Below, in pieces: positions 28,057 through 37,085 of a stretch of DNA of 64,000 bases. The notes under the pieces were generated by a model. The model had not been told where the DNA came from and ran no database searches. It worked only from the letters and a program-made list of their open reading frames with translations. The position numbers were made by a program, and so were the translations under genes. Position 1 is the stretch's first letter. Each line of letters opens with the position of its first letter. The DNA is from Peptoniphilus sp. GNH (GTDB lineage Bacteria; Bacillota; Clostridia; Tissierellales; Peptoniphilaceae): positions 830,979 to 894,978 of the forward strand of contig CP089931.1 of NCBI GenBank assembly GCA_021307325.1, given 5' to 3'.

Positions 28057-28704
28057 ATGAAAAAAACAAAACTTTTATCAATAGTAGGACTTATGTCTTG
28101 CTCTCTTTTACTTTTTGCTTGTGGCAAAAATGAAAACAAGCCAGCAAATGCAAATAAGGAAAATACAAAAGTAGAAGAAAAAGCAGAAGAAAAACCAGAA
28201 GCTGAAGCAGTTTCTCTTGCAGACTGGGAAGGCGAATGGAATAACATGGGCGGTTACTTAGACCGTGAAGAAGTACAAGGTGCTTTCAAGACTCTTGCTG
28301 AAAAAGAAAAAACTGATGAAGCAACTGCTAAAGCTGCTTATCTAGAAAAGAGAGCTTGCGAATTTGACGGTTTAAAGATTGAAGGAGATAAAATCACTTT
28401 CCTTTCAACTTTCCCATCAGAAAGTGGAGATGTTAAGGGTGAAGGTACTTACAAGTTCGTTGAAGCTAAGGAAGTTCCACATGGAAATATGACTCTTTCT
28501 TGGAATGTTTTCGAAGCTGAAGGAGACGGTGCTCCTTACAAATACCTTCTTATGATGCCTATCCATGGCGAAGAAGCTCTTACTCACTTCCATATGCGTT
28601 ACGGAAATGATAAAGACGAACTTTTGGCTAAAGAAGGTTGGTTCCCAACATTTGTAAAACCTACATCAACAAATGACCAAATTATTGACGAAATAACAGA
28701 ATAA
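28057..28704 (+). CDS. ZinT-family zinc-binding lipoprotein
   Basis: 215 residues. Lipobox LFAC with lipidated C22, an Asn/Lys/Glu-rich linker (about 24-50), then a ZinT (YodA) calycin-like domain beginning SLADWEGEWNNMGGYL. The C-terminal motif HGEEALTHFHMRYG carries the His ligands of ZinT. ZinT proteins capture zinc under starvation and hand it to ZnuA; in streptococci the domain is fused to AdcA, but here it is separate. It is first gene of a zinc-uptake operon, with AGGAGG before the ATG and a hairpin before the next gene. Confidence 0.9.
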   Translation: MKKTKLLSIVGLMSCSLLLFACGKNENKPANANKENTKVEEKAEEKPEAEAVSLADWEGEWNNMGGYLDREEVQGAFKTLAEKEKTDEATAKAAYLEKRACEFDGLKIEGDKITFLSTFPSESGDVKGEGTYKFVEAKEVPHGNMTLSWNVFEAEGDGAPYKYLLMMPIHGEEALTHFHMRYGNDKDELLAKEGWFPTFVKPTSTNDQIIDEITE

Positions 28705-28727
28705 AATAATTTTGATTGATAATTTTT

Positions 28728-28757
28728 AAAGGACAGGTTTTACCCTGTCCTTTATTT
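28728..28757 (+). terminator. Hairpin between zinT and the first znuA, possible partial terminator
   Basis: AAAGGACAGG pairs with CCTGTCCTTT over a 6-base loop, followed by ATTTTTA. It would reduce read-through and set a higher level of ZinT than of the transporter. Confidence 0.65.
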
Positions 28758-28772
28758 TTATAAGGAGAAAAG

Positions 28773-30077
28773 ATGAATCTTAAAAAATGTTTACTAACAA
28801 TCTTTCTTTGTCTTTTTGCTCTTACTGGTTGTGGATCAGAGTCTGCCGATAGTGACAAGCCTCTTGTATACACCTCCTTTTTCCCCGTTCACGACATGGT
28901 TTCTATGATAGCTGGCGATACTTTAAATGTTAAATCTTTTATGCCTCTGGATAAGGAACCCCATTTATGGGAGCCATCTGCTAAGGATATGAAGAGACTT
29001 TCCAAGGCGGATTTGCTAGTTGTAAATGGTGCAAATATGGAGCCTTGGCTGGATACTGTAAAAGAAAATCTACCAAATTTGGATATTTTGACCTTGTCCG
29101 ATTCAGTAGATCTCATAACTTATAAGGGAGCTGCTGCCATAGGTGATTTTCAATATATGGCAAGGCTAGATTTGGATAAGGGCGTACACGAGATTGAGTT
29201 TGGTCACACTCACGAAAATCTCATGAGGGTCTGCTTTTTCAAAGACGATGGTTCAGATTTAAAGAACCTTGTTGCCAAGGGCAAGAAGATGATGGAACAA
29301 AAAGGAAAGCTAATTGCTCAGAATGAAACTTTTGATGTAGAGGAAGGCATAGTTTATGGAATTGAGATGGGTCACGAATCCGGCCAAGTCTTTTACAATA
29401 TAAAAGATAGTGGAAAGTGGATTTTTATAAGTGACAGAATTTCTGAAAATCTCTTGCCCTACAATTTGCTTTCTAAAAAAAATAACTTACTTGCTGACGA
29501 GGGCAGACTAACTCCCCTTATGGAAGGTTCTTCTTCTGGTCTTGACAAGTTCACATATGACCCCCACTCTTGGCTTTCTGTTGTAAATGCTAAAAAGTAT
29601 TTGAATGCCATCCAAGATAAGCTTATTGAAAAATATCCTAAAAATGCCAGATTATATAAAAAAAATAAGTTAAAGTACGTGGACAAGCTCACAGATCTTG
29701 ATGCAATTTATAATGAGAAATTTAAAAAATTAAAAAAACGAGACTTTTTGGTGGTTCACTATGCTTATGCCTATCTGGCAAGAGATTTTGGCTTGGTTCA
29801 ATACCCTCTTCAGGGCTTGACTTCAGTCGAAAGTCCCAGCTTGAAAACTATAAAAAAAGCAATTGATTTTGCCAATGTAAAAGGAATAAAAACCGTGTTT
29901 TATGAATATGGCAAGCCTGCTAAGGAAGCCCAAGCTCTAGCTGAAGAAATAGGAGGACAAATTTCTCCTCTAGCTTCTATGGAATATGTGACAGCTGAGC
30001 AAAAGAAAAATAAAATGGGTTATATCGAGCTTATGGAGATGAATATTAAAAATCTTTATGATTCTTTGGCAGAGTAA
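28773..30077 (+). CDS. ZnuA-like zinc ABC transporter lipoprotein with inserted domain (copy 1)
   Basis: 434-residue cluster 9 (SBP_bac_9) receptor. Lipobox LTGC with C20. Metal-site residues in the usual order: H64 (EPHLWEP), H265 (DPHSWLS), H329 (VVHYAY) and E378 (FYEYG). About 142 extra residues (117-258) sit between strands where classic ZnuA has a short His-rich loop. They hold a GDFQYMARL..EFGHTHE segment and a second GHESGQVFYNIKDSGKWIF segment, suggesting a beta-rich domain with its own metal ligands. Ordinary ZnuA has about 300 residues. It is tandem with a close paralog and followed by znuC and znuB. Confidence 0.88.
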   Translation: MNLKKCLLTIFLCLFALTGCGSESADSDKPLVYTSFFPVHDMVSMIAGDTLNVKSFMPLDKEPHLWEPSAKDMKRLSKADLLVVNGANMEPWLDTVKENLPNLDILTLSDSVDLITYKGAAAIGDFQYMARLDLDKGVHEIEFGHTHENLMRVCFFKDDGSDLKNLVAKGKKMMEQKGKLIAQNETFDVEEGIVYGIEMGHESGQVFYNIKDSGKWIFISDRISENLLPYNLLSKKNNLLADEGRLTPLMEGSSSGLDKFTYDPHSWLSVVNAKKYLNAIQDKLIEKYPKNARLYKKNKLKYVDKLTDLDAIYNEKFKKLKKRDFLVVHYAYAYLARDFGLVQYPLQGLTSVESPSLKTIKKAIDFANVKGIKTVFYEYGKPAKEAQALAEEIGGQISPLASMEYVTAEQKKNKMGYIELMEMNIKNLYDSLAE

Positions 30078-30291
30078 TTTTATTTTTAATGTATTTTTAT
30101 AAATTGCTTTACAAAATCCCTTCCACTTATTAAATTCATTTTTAATTGTGTAATTTGCTTATTTGTGTTAAATTTAGCATGTTTATTTATATGTTTGTGC
30201 TTTGATTTATTTTATAACTTATGGACTCTATTTTATGAGCTAAAAATTGTCCCTAGGCTTTAAAATCGAGGCTCAAATATTGTAGTTTGAA

Positions 30292-30313
30292 GCCGGTTCT
30301 TATCTTATCCGGC
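30292..30313 (+). promoter_or_regulatory. GC-rich hairpin before the second znuA
   Basis: GCCGG-N12-CCGGC in an otherwise AT-rich spacer, six bases before the AAGGAG ribosome site. It could limit ribosome access or stabilise a processed mRNA end. Confidence 0.45.
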
Positions 30314-30335
30314 ATTTTAAGGAGATTTTGTAAAG

Positions 30336-31646
30336 ATGAAGAAAAAATTTTTTAAAGTATTATTTCTTATTTGTGTAGGTCTTGTATTTCTTACAGGATG
30401 CGGTGAAAATTCTGGCTCAAAAAAGGATGGCAAACCCATAGTTTATACTTCCTTTTTCCCCATATATGATATGGTTTCAACAGTCGCTGGGGATAAGCTT
30501 GATGTGAGATCTTTTATGCCCTTAGATAAGGAAGCCCATCTTTGGGAGCCATCTGCTAAGGATATGAAAGATTTAGATGGTGCCGATTTGTTTATTATAA
30601 ATGGCGCCAATATGGAAACATGGATTGATTCTATAAAGGAAAATTTGCCAAATTTAGATATCCTAACTCTTTCTGATTCTGTTAAGCTAATTAGTCATAG
30701 CGGCGCAGCTGAACCAGGCGATTTTCAATACATGGCAAGGCTAGACTTAAAACCTGCTAGCTATACTATGGAGTTTGGACACACTCATGAGCACAAACTC
30801 AGAGGAGTATTTTTCAAAGATGATGGTTCAGATTTAAAGGCTCTAAGTGCTAAGGCTCATGAACTTATGAAAAATGAACCTAAAAATATCAAGGCCATGT
30901 CTACTTTTGATGTAGAAGATGGGGCCTTGTATGAGTTTGAAATGCAACATAATGACAATGTAATCACCTTTAATATAAAGGATGGCGGCAAATGGATTTT
31001 TGCAAGCGACAGAGTCTCTAGCGACTATCTCCCCTATGTCTTAGTATCTGAAAATGGCCAAGCTCTTGCAAAAGAAAATAGACTTGATGTCTTGTTCGAA
31101 GAAAGTAAATCCAAAACTAAGGTATATGATCCCCATTCATGGATTTCTCTTCGCAATGCAAAGCACTATTTTGAAGCTATACAAAATAAGCTGAGCGAAA
31201 AATATCCTGAAAACGAAAAATATTTTAAGGAAAATGCATCAAAGGCCATAGCAAGACTTGACGAGTTAGAAAAAACTTACAAAGAAAAATTTAGAGATGT
31301 TAAAAATCGTGATTTCGTAATTGTTCATGGTTCTTTTGCCTACGTTGCAAGAGATTTCGATTTGATACAACATCCACTCCAAGAACTTACTTCACTTGAA
31401 AGCCCGAGCCTAAATGCAGTCAAAACAGCTATAGATTTTGCCAAGAAAAAGAATATTACTACCGTATTTTATGAATATGGACATTCAAGCAAAGAGGCCC
31501 AAGCCTTGGCTGAGGAAATTGGCGGGAAAATTTCGCCTTTGGCTTCTATGGAATTTGTAAATGATAAAGAAGAGAAATCCCATATGGGATATATAGACCT
31601 TATGGAAATGAATATGAAGAATCTCTACGATTCTTTTGTAAATTGA
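30336..31646 (+). CDS. ZnuA-like zinc ABC transporter lipoprotein with inserted domain (copy 2)
   Basis: 436-residue paralog of the preceding gene, with the same order: lipobox LTGC, EAHLWEP, an insert of about 140 residues starting after DSVKLI, DPHSWISL, VVHGSF, FYEYGHSS. The insert keeps the GDFQYMARLDL, EFGHTHEH and DGGKWIFASDR segments, so the extra domain is conserved between copies and not a random insertion. HTHEH adds His residues near the zinc site. Copy 2 differs in its linker and is followed after 8 bases by znuC. Duplication may give two affinities. Confidence 0.88.
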   Translation: MKKKFFKVLFLICVGLVFLTGCGENSGSKKDGKPIVYTSFFPIYDMVSTVAGDKLDVRSFMPLDKEAHLWEPSAKDMKDLDGADLFIINGANMETWIDSIKENLPNLDILTLSDSVKLISHSGAAEPGDFQYMARLDLKPASYTMEFGHTHEHKLRGVFFKDDGSDLKALSAKAHELMKNEPKNIKAMSTFDVEDGALYEFEMQHNDNVITFNIKDGGKWIFASDRVSSDYLPYVLVSENGQALAKENRLDVLFEESKSKTKVYDPHSWISLRNAKHYFEAIQNKLSEKYPENEKYFKENASKAIARLDELEKTYKEKFRDVKNRDFVIVHGSFAYVARDFDLIQHPLQELTSLESPSLNAVKTAIDFAKKKNITTVFYEYGHSSKEAQALAEEIGGKISPLASMEFVNDKEEKSHMGYIDLMEMNMKNLYDSFVN

Positions 31647-31654
31647 GGTGAATA

Positions 31655-32326
31655 ATGATTGATATATCAATAAAAGACCTAAACTTTGGCTACACCGAAG
31701 ATTTGGTCATCCGGGAATGCAACTTGGAAATTGAAAAGGGTGATTTGGCTCTTATACTTGGTGGTAATGGGTCTGGTAAATCTACTCTTTTAAAGCTCAT
31801 CTTGGGAGAATTGACTCCCAAGACGGGCAAGGTTGAAATTTTGGGTAAAGAAATTTCAACTTATAAATCTTATAAGGCGATTGGCTATGTCCCCCAAATA
31901 AATATAGTCAATAAAATCGCTTTCCCTATCACATGTCTTGAGCTTGTGACTTTGAATCTCTATGAAGATTTTGGCCTAGTGAAAATTCCTAAGAAAAAAC
32001 ACTATGAAAAAGCCAGACAAATGCTTATTGATATGGATATGGAAAAATATATAAATTATCCAGTAAACGAACTTTCTGGTGGTCTTCAACAAAGAGCTAT
32101 GATTTCTAGAGCGCTTATAAATAATCCAGAAATTTTAATTCTTGATGAGCCCACCGCAGGAGTCGACAAAGATAATAAGGAAAAGTTTTTAGAAAAAATT
32201 AATATACTAAACAAAGAAAAGAAAATAACTGTTGTAATGGTTACTCACGAGCTAAAAGAAATCGAAAACTTGCTTGATGTCACCAAGCAATATAGGATTG
32301 TTGATGGGAGGATGAGCCAATGTTAG
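31655..32326 (+). CDS. znuC: Zinc ABC transporter ATPase
   Basis: 223-residue ABC ATPase. Walker A GGNGSGKSTLL, Q-loop GYVPQIN, signature LSGGLQQRAMISRAL, Walker B ILILDEPTAGVD, and the switch His in VTHE. It overlaps the permease gene by 7 bases, and the preceding ZnuA copy ends 8 bases upstream. Zinc is inferred from the adjacent receptors; manganese is possible for this subfamily. Confidence 0.92.
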   Translation: MIDISIKDLNFGYTEDLVIRECNLEIEKGDLALILGGNGSGKSTLLKLILGELTPKTGKVEILGKEISTYKSYKAIGYVPQINIVNKIAFPITCLELVTLNLYEDFGLVKIPKKKHYEKARQMLIDMDMEKYINYPVNELSGGLQQRAMISRALINNPEILILDEPTAGVDKDNKEKFLEKINILNKEKKITVVMVTHELKEIENLLDVTKQYRIVDGRMSQC

Positions 32327-33123
32327 AATTTGCTTTTATGCGCAAGGCCCTCCTTGCTGGGTTTATGCTTTCAATAATGATACCTATGATTGGTATAGTC
32401 ATGGTTAATAGAAAAACTTCCATGATTGGCGATGCCCTATCGCACACAGCCCTTACTGGCGTTGGATTGGGTCTTATCTTGGGTTTTGATCCCCTTATAG
32501 GATCTGCCATAATATGTATTATCGCCGCGTTCTTAATAGAACTTATAAGAAAAAAATTCCCTCAATATGGGGACATGGCAACAGCTGTGATTATGTCAAC
32601 TGGTTTGGGTCTTGCTTCTATACTTTCAGACTTCGCACCAGGTGGCAATTCCTTAGAATCTTATCTCTTTGGTTCTATTTCCTCTGTAACCGACAGAGAC
32701 TGCATTAATATCGCCATAATCTTTATTCTTATAGTGCTTACTTCTGTATTTAGATATTCGGGACTTTTGGCAATTTCAATTGATTCAAACTTGGCCCGCC
32801 TATCCGGGATAAAGGTGAGAGCCTTGAACAATCTTTTCACTTTGTTATCAGCAATTACAATAGCTCTAGCTGTGAAAATTGTCGGAGCTCTTATGGTTAC
32901 ATCACTTGTTGTTTTACCAGTGGCCACCTCTCTTATAGTGGCAAGATCCTACAAGCAAACCTATTTTCTTACAGTTGCTCTGGGAGTGCTATATATGATG
33001 GTAGGAATAATAAGCTCTTATCATTTTGATATAAAGCCTGGTGGAGCCATAGTAGTAAATGCAGTGCTTGGCATGTTAATTTTTGCAGCTCTTAGTAAAT
33101 TAAAAAAGAAATCTGCTAAATAA
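32320..33123 (+). CDS. znuB: Zinc ABC transporter permease
   Basis: 267-residue ABC-3 permease with about eight membrane segments. LEFAFMRKALLAGFMLSIMIPMIGIVMVNR and MIGDALSHTALTGVGLG are family signatures. The coupling-helix region LARLSGIKVRALNNLF follows. It is the last gene of the operon, with a strong terminator after it. Confidence 0.92.
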   Translation: MLEFAFMRKALLAGFMLSIMIPMIGIVMVNRKTSMIGDALSHTALTGVGLGLILGFDPLIGSAIICIIAAFLIELIRKKFPQYGDMATAVIMSTGLGLASILSDFAPGGNSLESYLFGSISSVTDRDCINIAIIFILIVLTSVFRYSGLLAISIDSNLARLSGIKVRALNNLFTLLSAITIALAVKIVGALMVTSLVVLPVATSLIVARSYKQTYFLTVALGVLYMMVGIISSYHFDIKPGGAIVVNAVLGMLIFAALSKLKKKSAK

Positions 33124-33126
33124 AAT

Positions 33127-33164
33127 AAAAAGCCGGTCTAAGAAATACTTAGACCGACTTTTTA
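33127..33164 (+). terminator. Bidirectional terminator between zinc import and export units
   Basis: AAAAAGCCGGTCTAAG pairs with CTTAGACCGACTTTTT over AAATA. T-runs on both strands serve the convergent znuB and P-type ATPase genes. Confidence 0.93.
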
Positions 33165-33184
33165 TTTTAAATTTTAAATAATTT

Positions 33185-35071
33185 TTAAACATTTTTTGTA
33201 AACATAACTCTTATAGCATTCAAAACAGCTATTACCATGACTCCCACATCTGCAAATATCGCTATCCACATATTAGCAAGACCCAGAGCGCCTAAAACCA
33301 AACAGATGAGTTTGATTCCTATGGCTAGGACTATGTTCTGATATACTATTCTAATGCATTTTTTGGCTATCTTGATGGCCTTTGATAGCTTCAGAGGGTC
33401 ATCATCCATAAGCACTAGGTCAGCAGCCTCTATGGCGGCATCAGAGCCCATGGCCCCCATGGCAACTCCTACATCGGCTCTTCTCAAGACTGGAGCATCA
33501 TTAATTCCGTCTCCTGCAAATATAAGACTTCCTTGATTGCCCTTTTCTTTAAAAAGATCCTCAACCTTTTCTACCTTGTCCGCAGGTAAAAGCTCTGAAT
33601 ATATTCTATCGAGTTTCAATTCATTTGCTACATTTTCAGCTACTTTCTTTCCATCTCCAGTAAGCATTATGGTAGTTTTGATTCCCAAGCCTTTTAACTC
33701 CTCTATTGCCTTTTTGGAATTTTTCTTTATAGTATCTGCTATTACTATATGTCCGAAATATTCGCCATCTATTCCTATGTGAATAATAGTTCCAATAGAT
33801 CTGCATTTTTTATATTCTATGCCAAGTTCTTCCATCAGCTTGTCATTTCCTATGGCAATTAATTTATCATCTACATTTGCCAAGATGCCATTTCCGGAAA
33901 TTTCTTTTATATTTGAAACTCTGGACATGTCAATTCTCTTGCCATAAGCTTCCTTGATGCTCTTAGCTATGGGGTGACTAGATGCTATCTCAGCATGGGC
34001 AGCATATTCCAAGAGTTTGGAGTCTTCAATTTTGCTATGATGCACTCCTGTGACCTCAAAGACACCTCTTGTGAGGGTTCCTGTCTTGTCAAATACTACA
34101 TACGAGGCTTTAGAAAGAGTCTCTAAATAATTGGCCCCTTTTATCAGTATACCTTCCTTGCTCGCTCCACCAATGCCTGCAAAAAAGCTCAAAGGAATTG
34201 ATACGACAAGGGCACATGGGCAGGATATTACCAAGAAAGTAAGGGCCCTATAAATCCAAACCTCAAAATCGGGGCTTGTATTCAAAGCAAAATGCCTTAT
34301 AAGCGGTGGCAAAATAGCCAAGGCTAGAGCCGAAAAGCAAACAGCTGGTGTGTATATTTTCGCAAATTTTGAAATAAAATCTTCTGACTTGGATTTTCTA
34401 TCCGTAGACTCCTCAACCAACTCTAAAATTTTAGAAACTGTCGATTCGCCAAATTCTTTTATAGTCTCAACCTTAATAAGACCTGTCATATTTACAGATC
34501 CAGAATAAATTGTCTCTCCTACCCAAACTTCTCTTGGAAGAGATTCTCCCGTCAAAGCACTTGTATTTAGGGTAGATTCCCCCTCGATAACAATGCCATC
34601 TATCGGCACTTTTTCTCCAGGTTTCACAATTATTATGCTGCCAATTTCGACTTCGTCCGGATCTACTTGAACTATCTCATCGTTTTTTTCTATGTTGGCA
34701 TAGTCAGGTCTAATATTCATCAAATCAGCTATATTGGACCTAGACCTTTCAACGGCTATGGCTTGGAAGAGTTCTCCGATTTGATAAAATAACATAACCG
34801 CTATGGCTTCGTTATAGTCTCCCGATCTTTCATAAATAGCCAAGGAAATAGCACCAACAGTTGCAATTGTCATAAGAAAATTTTCATCAAATATTTGCCC
34901 ATTCTTAATTCCAAGAAGAGCCTTACGCAAAATATCATGAGATATTATGAGATAAATTCCCATAAAAACAAGTCCCTTTAGAATTGGATTTACGTGAACA
35001 AAATTAAATATGATTGTAAGAATAGCACTTACAGCTATCCTTGCAATCATTATCTTATGCTTTTTTTTCAT
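33185..35071 (-). CDS. Zn/Cd/Pb-type P1B ATPase without N-terminal metal domain
   Basis: 628-residue efflux pump. It starts directly with membrane helices, with no HMA domain. TGES is at about 174-177, the ion-binding CPC is C284-P-C286, and the phosphorylated Asp is D328 (DKTGT). HP of the nucleotide-binding domain is SSHPIAKSI. The last helices carry K in IGIKLICLVLGALGLANMWIAIFADVG, with the Lys/Asp pair of the Zn/Cd subgroup, excluding a copper pump. The HMA domain is encoded separately by the preceding gene, one base away. An ArsR-type regulator is divergent, so metal-induced expression is likely. Confidence 0.93.
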   Translation of the reverse strand: MKKKHKIMIARIAVSAILTIIFNFVHVNPILKGLVFMGIYLIISHDILRKALLGIKNGQIFDENFLMTIATVGAISLAIYERSGDYNEAIAVMLFYQIGELFQAIAVERSRSNIADLMNIRPDYANIEKNDEIVQVDPDEVEIGSIIIVKPGEKVPIDGIVIEGESTLNTSALTGESLPREVWVGETIYSGSVNMTGLIKVETIKEFGESTVSKILELVEESTDRKSKSEDFISKFAKIYTPAVCFSALALAILPPLIRHFALNTSPDFEVWIYRALTFLVISCPCALVVSIPLSFFAGIGGASKEGILIKGANYLETLSKASYVVFDKTGTLTRGVFEVTGVHHSKIEDSKLLEYAAHAEIASSHPIAKSIKEAYGKRIDMSRVSNIKEISGNGILANVDDKLIAIGNDKLMEELGIEYKKCRSIGTIIHIGIDGEYFGHIVIADTIKKNSKKAIEELKGLGIKTTIMLTGDGKKVAENVANELKLDRIYSELLPADKVEKVEDLFKEKGNQGSLIFAGDGINDAPVLRRADVGVAMGAMGSDAAIEAADLVLMDDDPLKLSKAIKIAKKCIRIVYQNIVLAIGIKLICLVLGALGLANMWIAIFADVGVMVIAVLNAIRVMFTKNV

Positions 35072-35072
35072 A

Positions 35073-35288
35073 TCAATTCAAGACAAAATCAGGTTCAATC
35101 TTCTTAGCAAGTTTTACTATCTCATCCAATTTTAACTTGACATCCACTCCTTCTGCATAAGTTACTGTGAGTTTTTGAAGCATGAAATTTATCTTAGCTG
35201 CCTCAACTCCTTCAATCTTTTCTACAGCGTCCTGAATCTTGTTTGCACAATTAGCACAATCAACTTCAATTTTATAAACTTTTTTCAT
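35073..35288 (-). CDS. Small HMA-domain metal-binding protein
   Basis: 71-residue stand-alone heavy-metal-associated domain with DCANC (CxxC) and the usual ferredoxin-like pattern (YKIEVDCANCANKIQDAVEKIEGV, INFMLQKLTVTY). It is normally the N-terminal domain of CadA/ZntA, and here is a separate gene with its stop one base before the ATPase start. The ATG at 35288 is six bases after AGGAGG and is preferred to GTG three bases earlier. It may deliver metal to, or regulate, the ATPase. Confidence 0.88.
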   Translation of the reverse strand: MKKVYKIEVDCANCANKIQDAVEKIEGVEAAKINFMLQKLTVTYAEGVDVKLKLDEIVKLAKKIEPDFVLN

Positions 35289-35317
35289 CACAATCCTCCT
35301 AAAATATAAAAATAATC

Positions 35318-35334
35318 TAATCGTTTTTCGATTA
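35318..35334. promoter_or_regulatory. Palindromic operator between the ArsR gene and the metal ATPase operon
   Basis: TAATCG-N5-CGATTA, with a further AATCG-TTTAATC just to the right (35339-35349). Position between divergent genes suits the ArsR repressor. The sequence is not a close match to the CzrA or SmtB consensus. Confidence 0.55.
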
Positions 35335-35451
35335 AGTAATCGTTTAATCTTTAATATTAATATACCACCTCATTTAGCCTATGTCAACATTAAAAAAGTT
35401 TTTAATTTTAATTTAGTGCAAATTAAGATATAATGACAAAGGTGATTAATT

Positions 35452-35814
35452 ATGGAAAACTTTAAGCTGCCCCATAATCATGGGAACAATACAGAAGTAG
35501 ATATAATAAAAAAAGATATAGATGATATAGCGAAATTCGAAGAAGTTGCCAATGTATTCAAGCAACTCTCAGACGCATCTAGAATTAGAATATTTTGGCT
35601 TCTCTGTCACAGAGAAGAATGTGTAATAAATATATCCGAGTTTGTGGCTATGTCGAGCCCTGCAGTAAGCCATCATTTGAGAAGTTTAAAAGAAAGTGGC
35701 CTTATAAAGAGCAGAAGATTTGGTAAAGAAGTTTATTATAGCGTCGCAGAAAATGATGCTGCAAATGTCCTTCACAAAGCTATAGAAGATATTATGGATA
35801 TAACTTGCCCATGA
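35452..35814 (+). CDS. ArsR/SmtB-family metal-responsive repressor
   Basis: 120 residues. Winged helix with VANVFKQLSDASRIRIFWLLCHREECVINISEFVAMSSPAVSHHLRSLKESGLIKSRRFGKEVYYSV. A His/Asn-rich N-terminus (NFKLPHNHGNN) and Cys residues (LLCHREEC, and ITCP at the C-terminus) could bind zinc or cadmium. The helix-3 CxC of ArsR/CadC is replaced by LCHREEC. It is divergent from the HMA/P-type ATPase pair, the arrangement of cadC-cadA or ziaR-ziaA. Metal specificity is inferred. Confidence 0.9.
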   Translation: MENFKLPHNHGNNTEVDIIKKDIDDIAKFEEVANVFKQLSDASRIRIFWLLCHREECVINISEFVAMSSPAVSHHLRSLKESGLIKSRRFGKEVYYSVAENDAANVLHKAIEDIMDITCP

Positions 35815-35822
35815 TTTTAATT

Positions 35823-35854
35823 AAAGAGATATGTTTTTCATATCTCTTTTTTTT
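35823..35854 (+). terminator. Terminator of the arsR-type gene
   Basis: AAAGAGATATG pairs with CATATCTCTTT over TTTTT, followed by a T-run. Confidence 0.85.
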
Positions 35855-35975
35855 ATACATTTTTAAAACTTATAAATTTGGGCATGCTATAATGCTTCAA
35901 AATTATTTAAAAACCTCTATAATTATTTTCCAATTTCTCATTTTTTGTATTAGTTCTTATTACAAATCCAACATA

Positions 35976-36012
35976 AAAATAAAAGTCCGCTTTGAGATGC
36001 TTTTATTTTAGG
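35976..36012 (-). terminator. AT-rich hairpin at the 3' end of mnmH
   Basis: AAAATAAAAG and CTTTTATTTT face each other around 14 bases. The stop codon lies inside the stem. Weak because it has no GC pairs beyond the loop. Confidence 0.4.
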
Positions 36013-37022
36013 ATATTAAGTATTGTGTCACAGGATTTTTTAATATCTTCACTAAAAACTTTATAAAAAATTTTGTCCTTATTTATAGAGTAATTGGCGT
36101 CATAGTATTTTATTATCAAGTCTTTAATTATAAAATCGAAGTTTTCTTCATCCACCATCTTCAAATAATTTTCGTATCTCTTGGCACTTATATATCTCTT
36201 TAAATTTTCAAATGCCGAGATAATTTCTTCTTTTTTCTCCAAGCCATAGTCACTTAAATAGTCTGATTTAATTCTCTCTATTCTTCTTTCAATTGTGTCC
36301 TCGATTAAAAAAACTTTATCCGTCTGTGCCATAGCCTTTATAAGTTTTGCAGGAAGATTTATGCTTCCTATGCGTGAGGACTCTCCTTCTACAAAGATCG
36401 GACCTTGTTTAAAACTTTTAAAGCTTTCCATAAGCTCCGACTCAAAGGTCTTTTGAGAAGGCTGTGGTCCCATGCCAACTCCACCAAAGAGGGAACCTCT
36501 GTGTTTTGCAAGCCCTTCAAGGTCAAGGACATTCTCACCTCGCTTCCTTAACTCTTTTAAAATTTCCGTCTTGCCACAGCCAGTGTAGCCTTTAAGGACC
36601 ACATACTTGTAATCCTCAAGGGTGTCCATAAAGTTAAGTACATATTTTCTATATGCCTTGTATCCGTAATTTAACTTGTAGACATTGTGTCCCAAGGTCT
36701 TTAAGAGATTAAAAAGTGCAGTGGAACGAAAACCTCCCCTGGAACAAAAGATGACAACTTCATGTTCTTCTTCCATTTGGGAAATGCGCCTATAATAATC
36801 AGTAAGCTTAGGCGCAAAAAACTCCACACCTTTTTCCTTTGCTCCCTTTACATCTCCTGACACATAGAGAGTACCTACAATTTTTCTCTCCTCATTTGAA
36901 AGTAGAGGCATGGATATTGCCCCTAAAATTGTCCCGTCTTCAAACTCTCCTTCACTTCGCAAGTCAATAAAGAGAGGATTTTTAAATTTTAAAATTTCTT
37001 CATAATCTGTCGCTTTAAACAT
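36003..37022 (-). CDS. mnmH: tRNA 2-selenouridine synthase
   Basis: 339-residue MnmH (SelU/YbbB): rhodanese domain (about 1-125) with catalytic C93 (IFCSRGGFRS) followed by a P-loop domain with GYTGCGKT (145-152). It converts 5-substituted 2-thiouridine at position 34 of some tRNAs to 2-selenouridine through a geranylated intermediate, using selenophosphate. The gene is divergent from the selD cluster by 63 bases, so the two are likely expressed together. Length is near the usual 360. Confidence 0.93.
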   Translation of the reverse strand: MFKATDYEEILKFKNPLFIDLRSEGEFEDGTILGAISMPLLSNEERKIVGTLYVSGDVKGAKEKGVEFFAPKLTDYYRRISQMEEEHEVVIFCSRGGFRSTALFNLLKTLGHNVYKLNYGYKAYRKYVLNFMDTLEDYKYVVLKGYTGCGKTEILKELRKRGENVLDLEGLAKHRGSLFGGVGMGPQPSQKTFESELMESFKSFKQGPIFVEGESSRIGSINLPAKLIKAMAQTDKVFLIEDTIERRIERIKSDYLSDYGLEKKEEIISAFENLKRYISAKRYENYLKMVDEENFDFIIKDLIIKYYDANYSINKDKIFYKVFSEDIKKSCDTILNILK

Positions 37023-37085
37023 AGCTTTATTATAGTTGTTTTAAAAAATTTTTTAAAGTGTTATAGTGAGTGTAGAGGTGAAACG

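Noticed and set aside
35805-36011. A 68-codon frame after the arsR gene
   Set aside because: It runs through two hairpin terminators and looks like AT-rich non-coding DNA.
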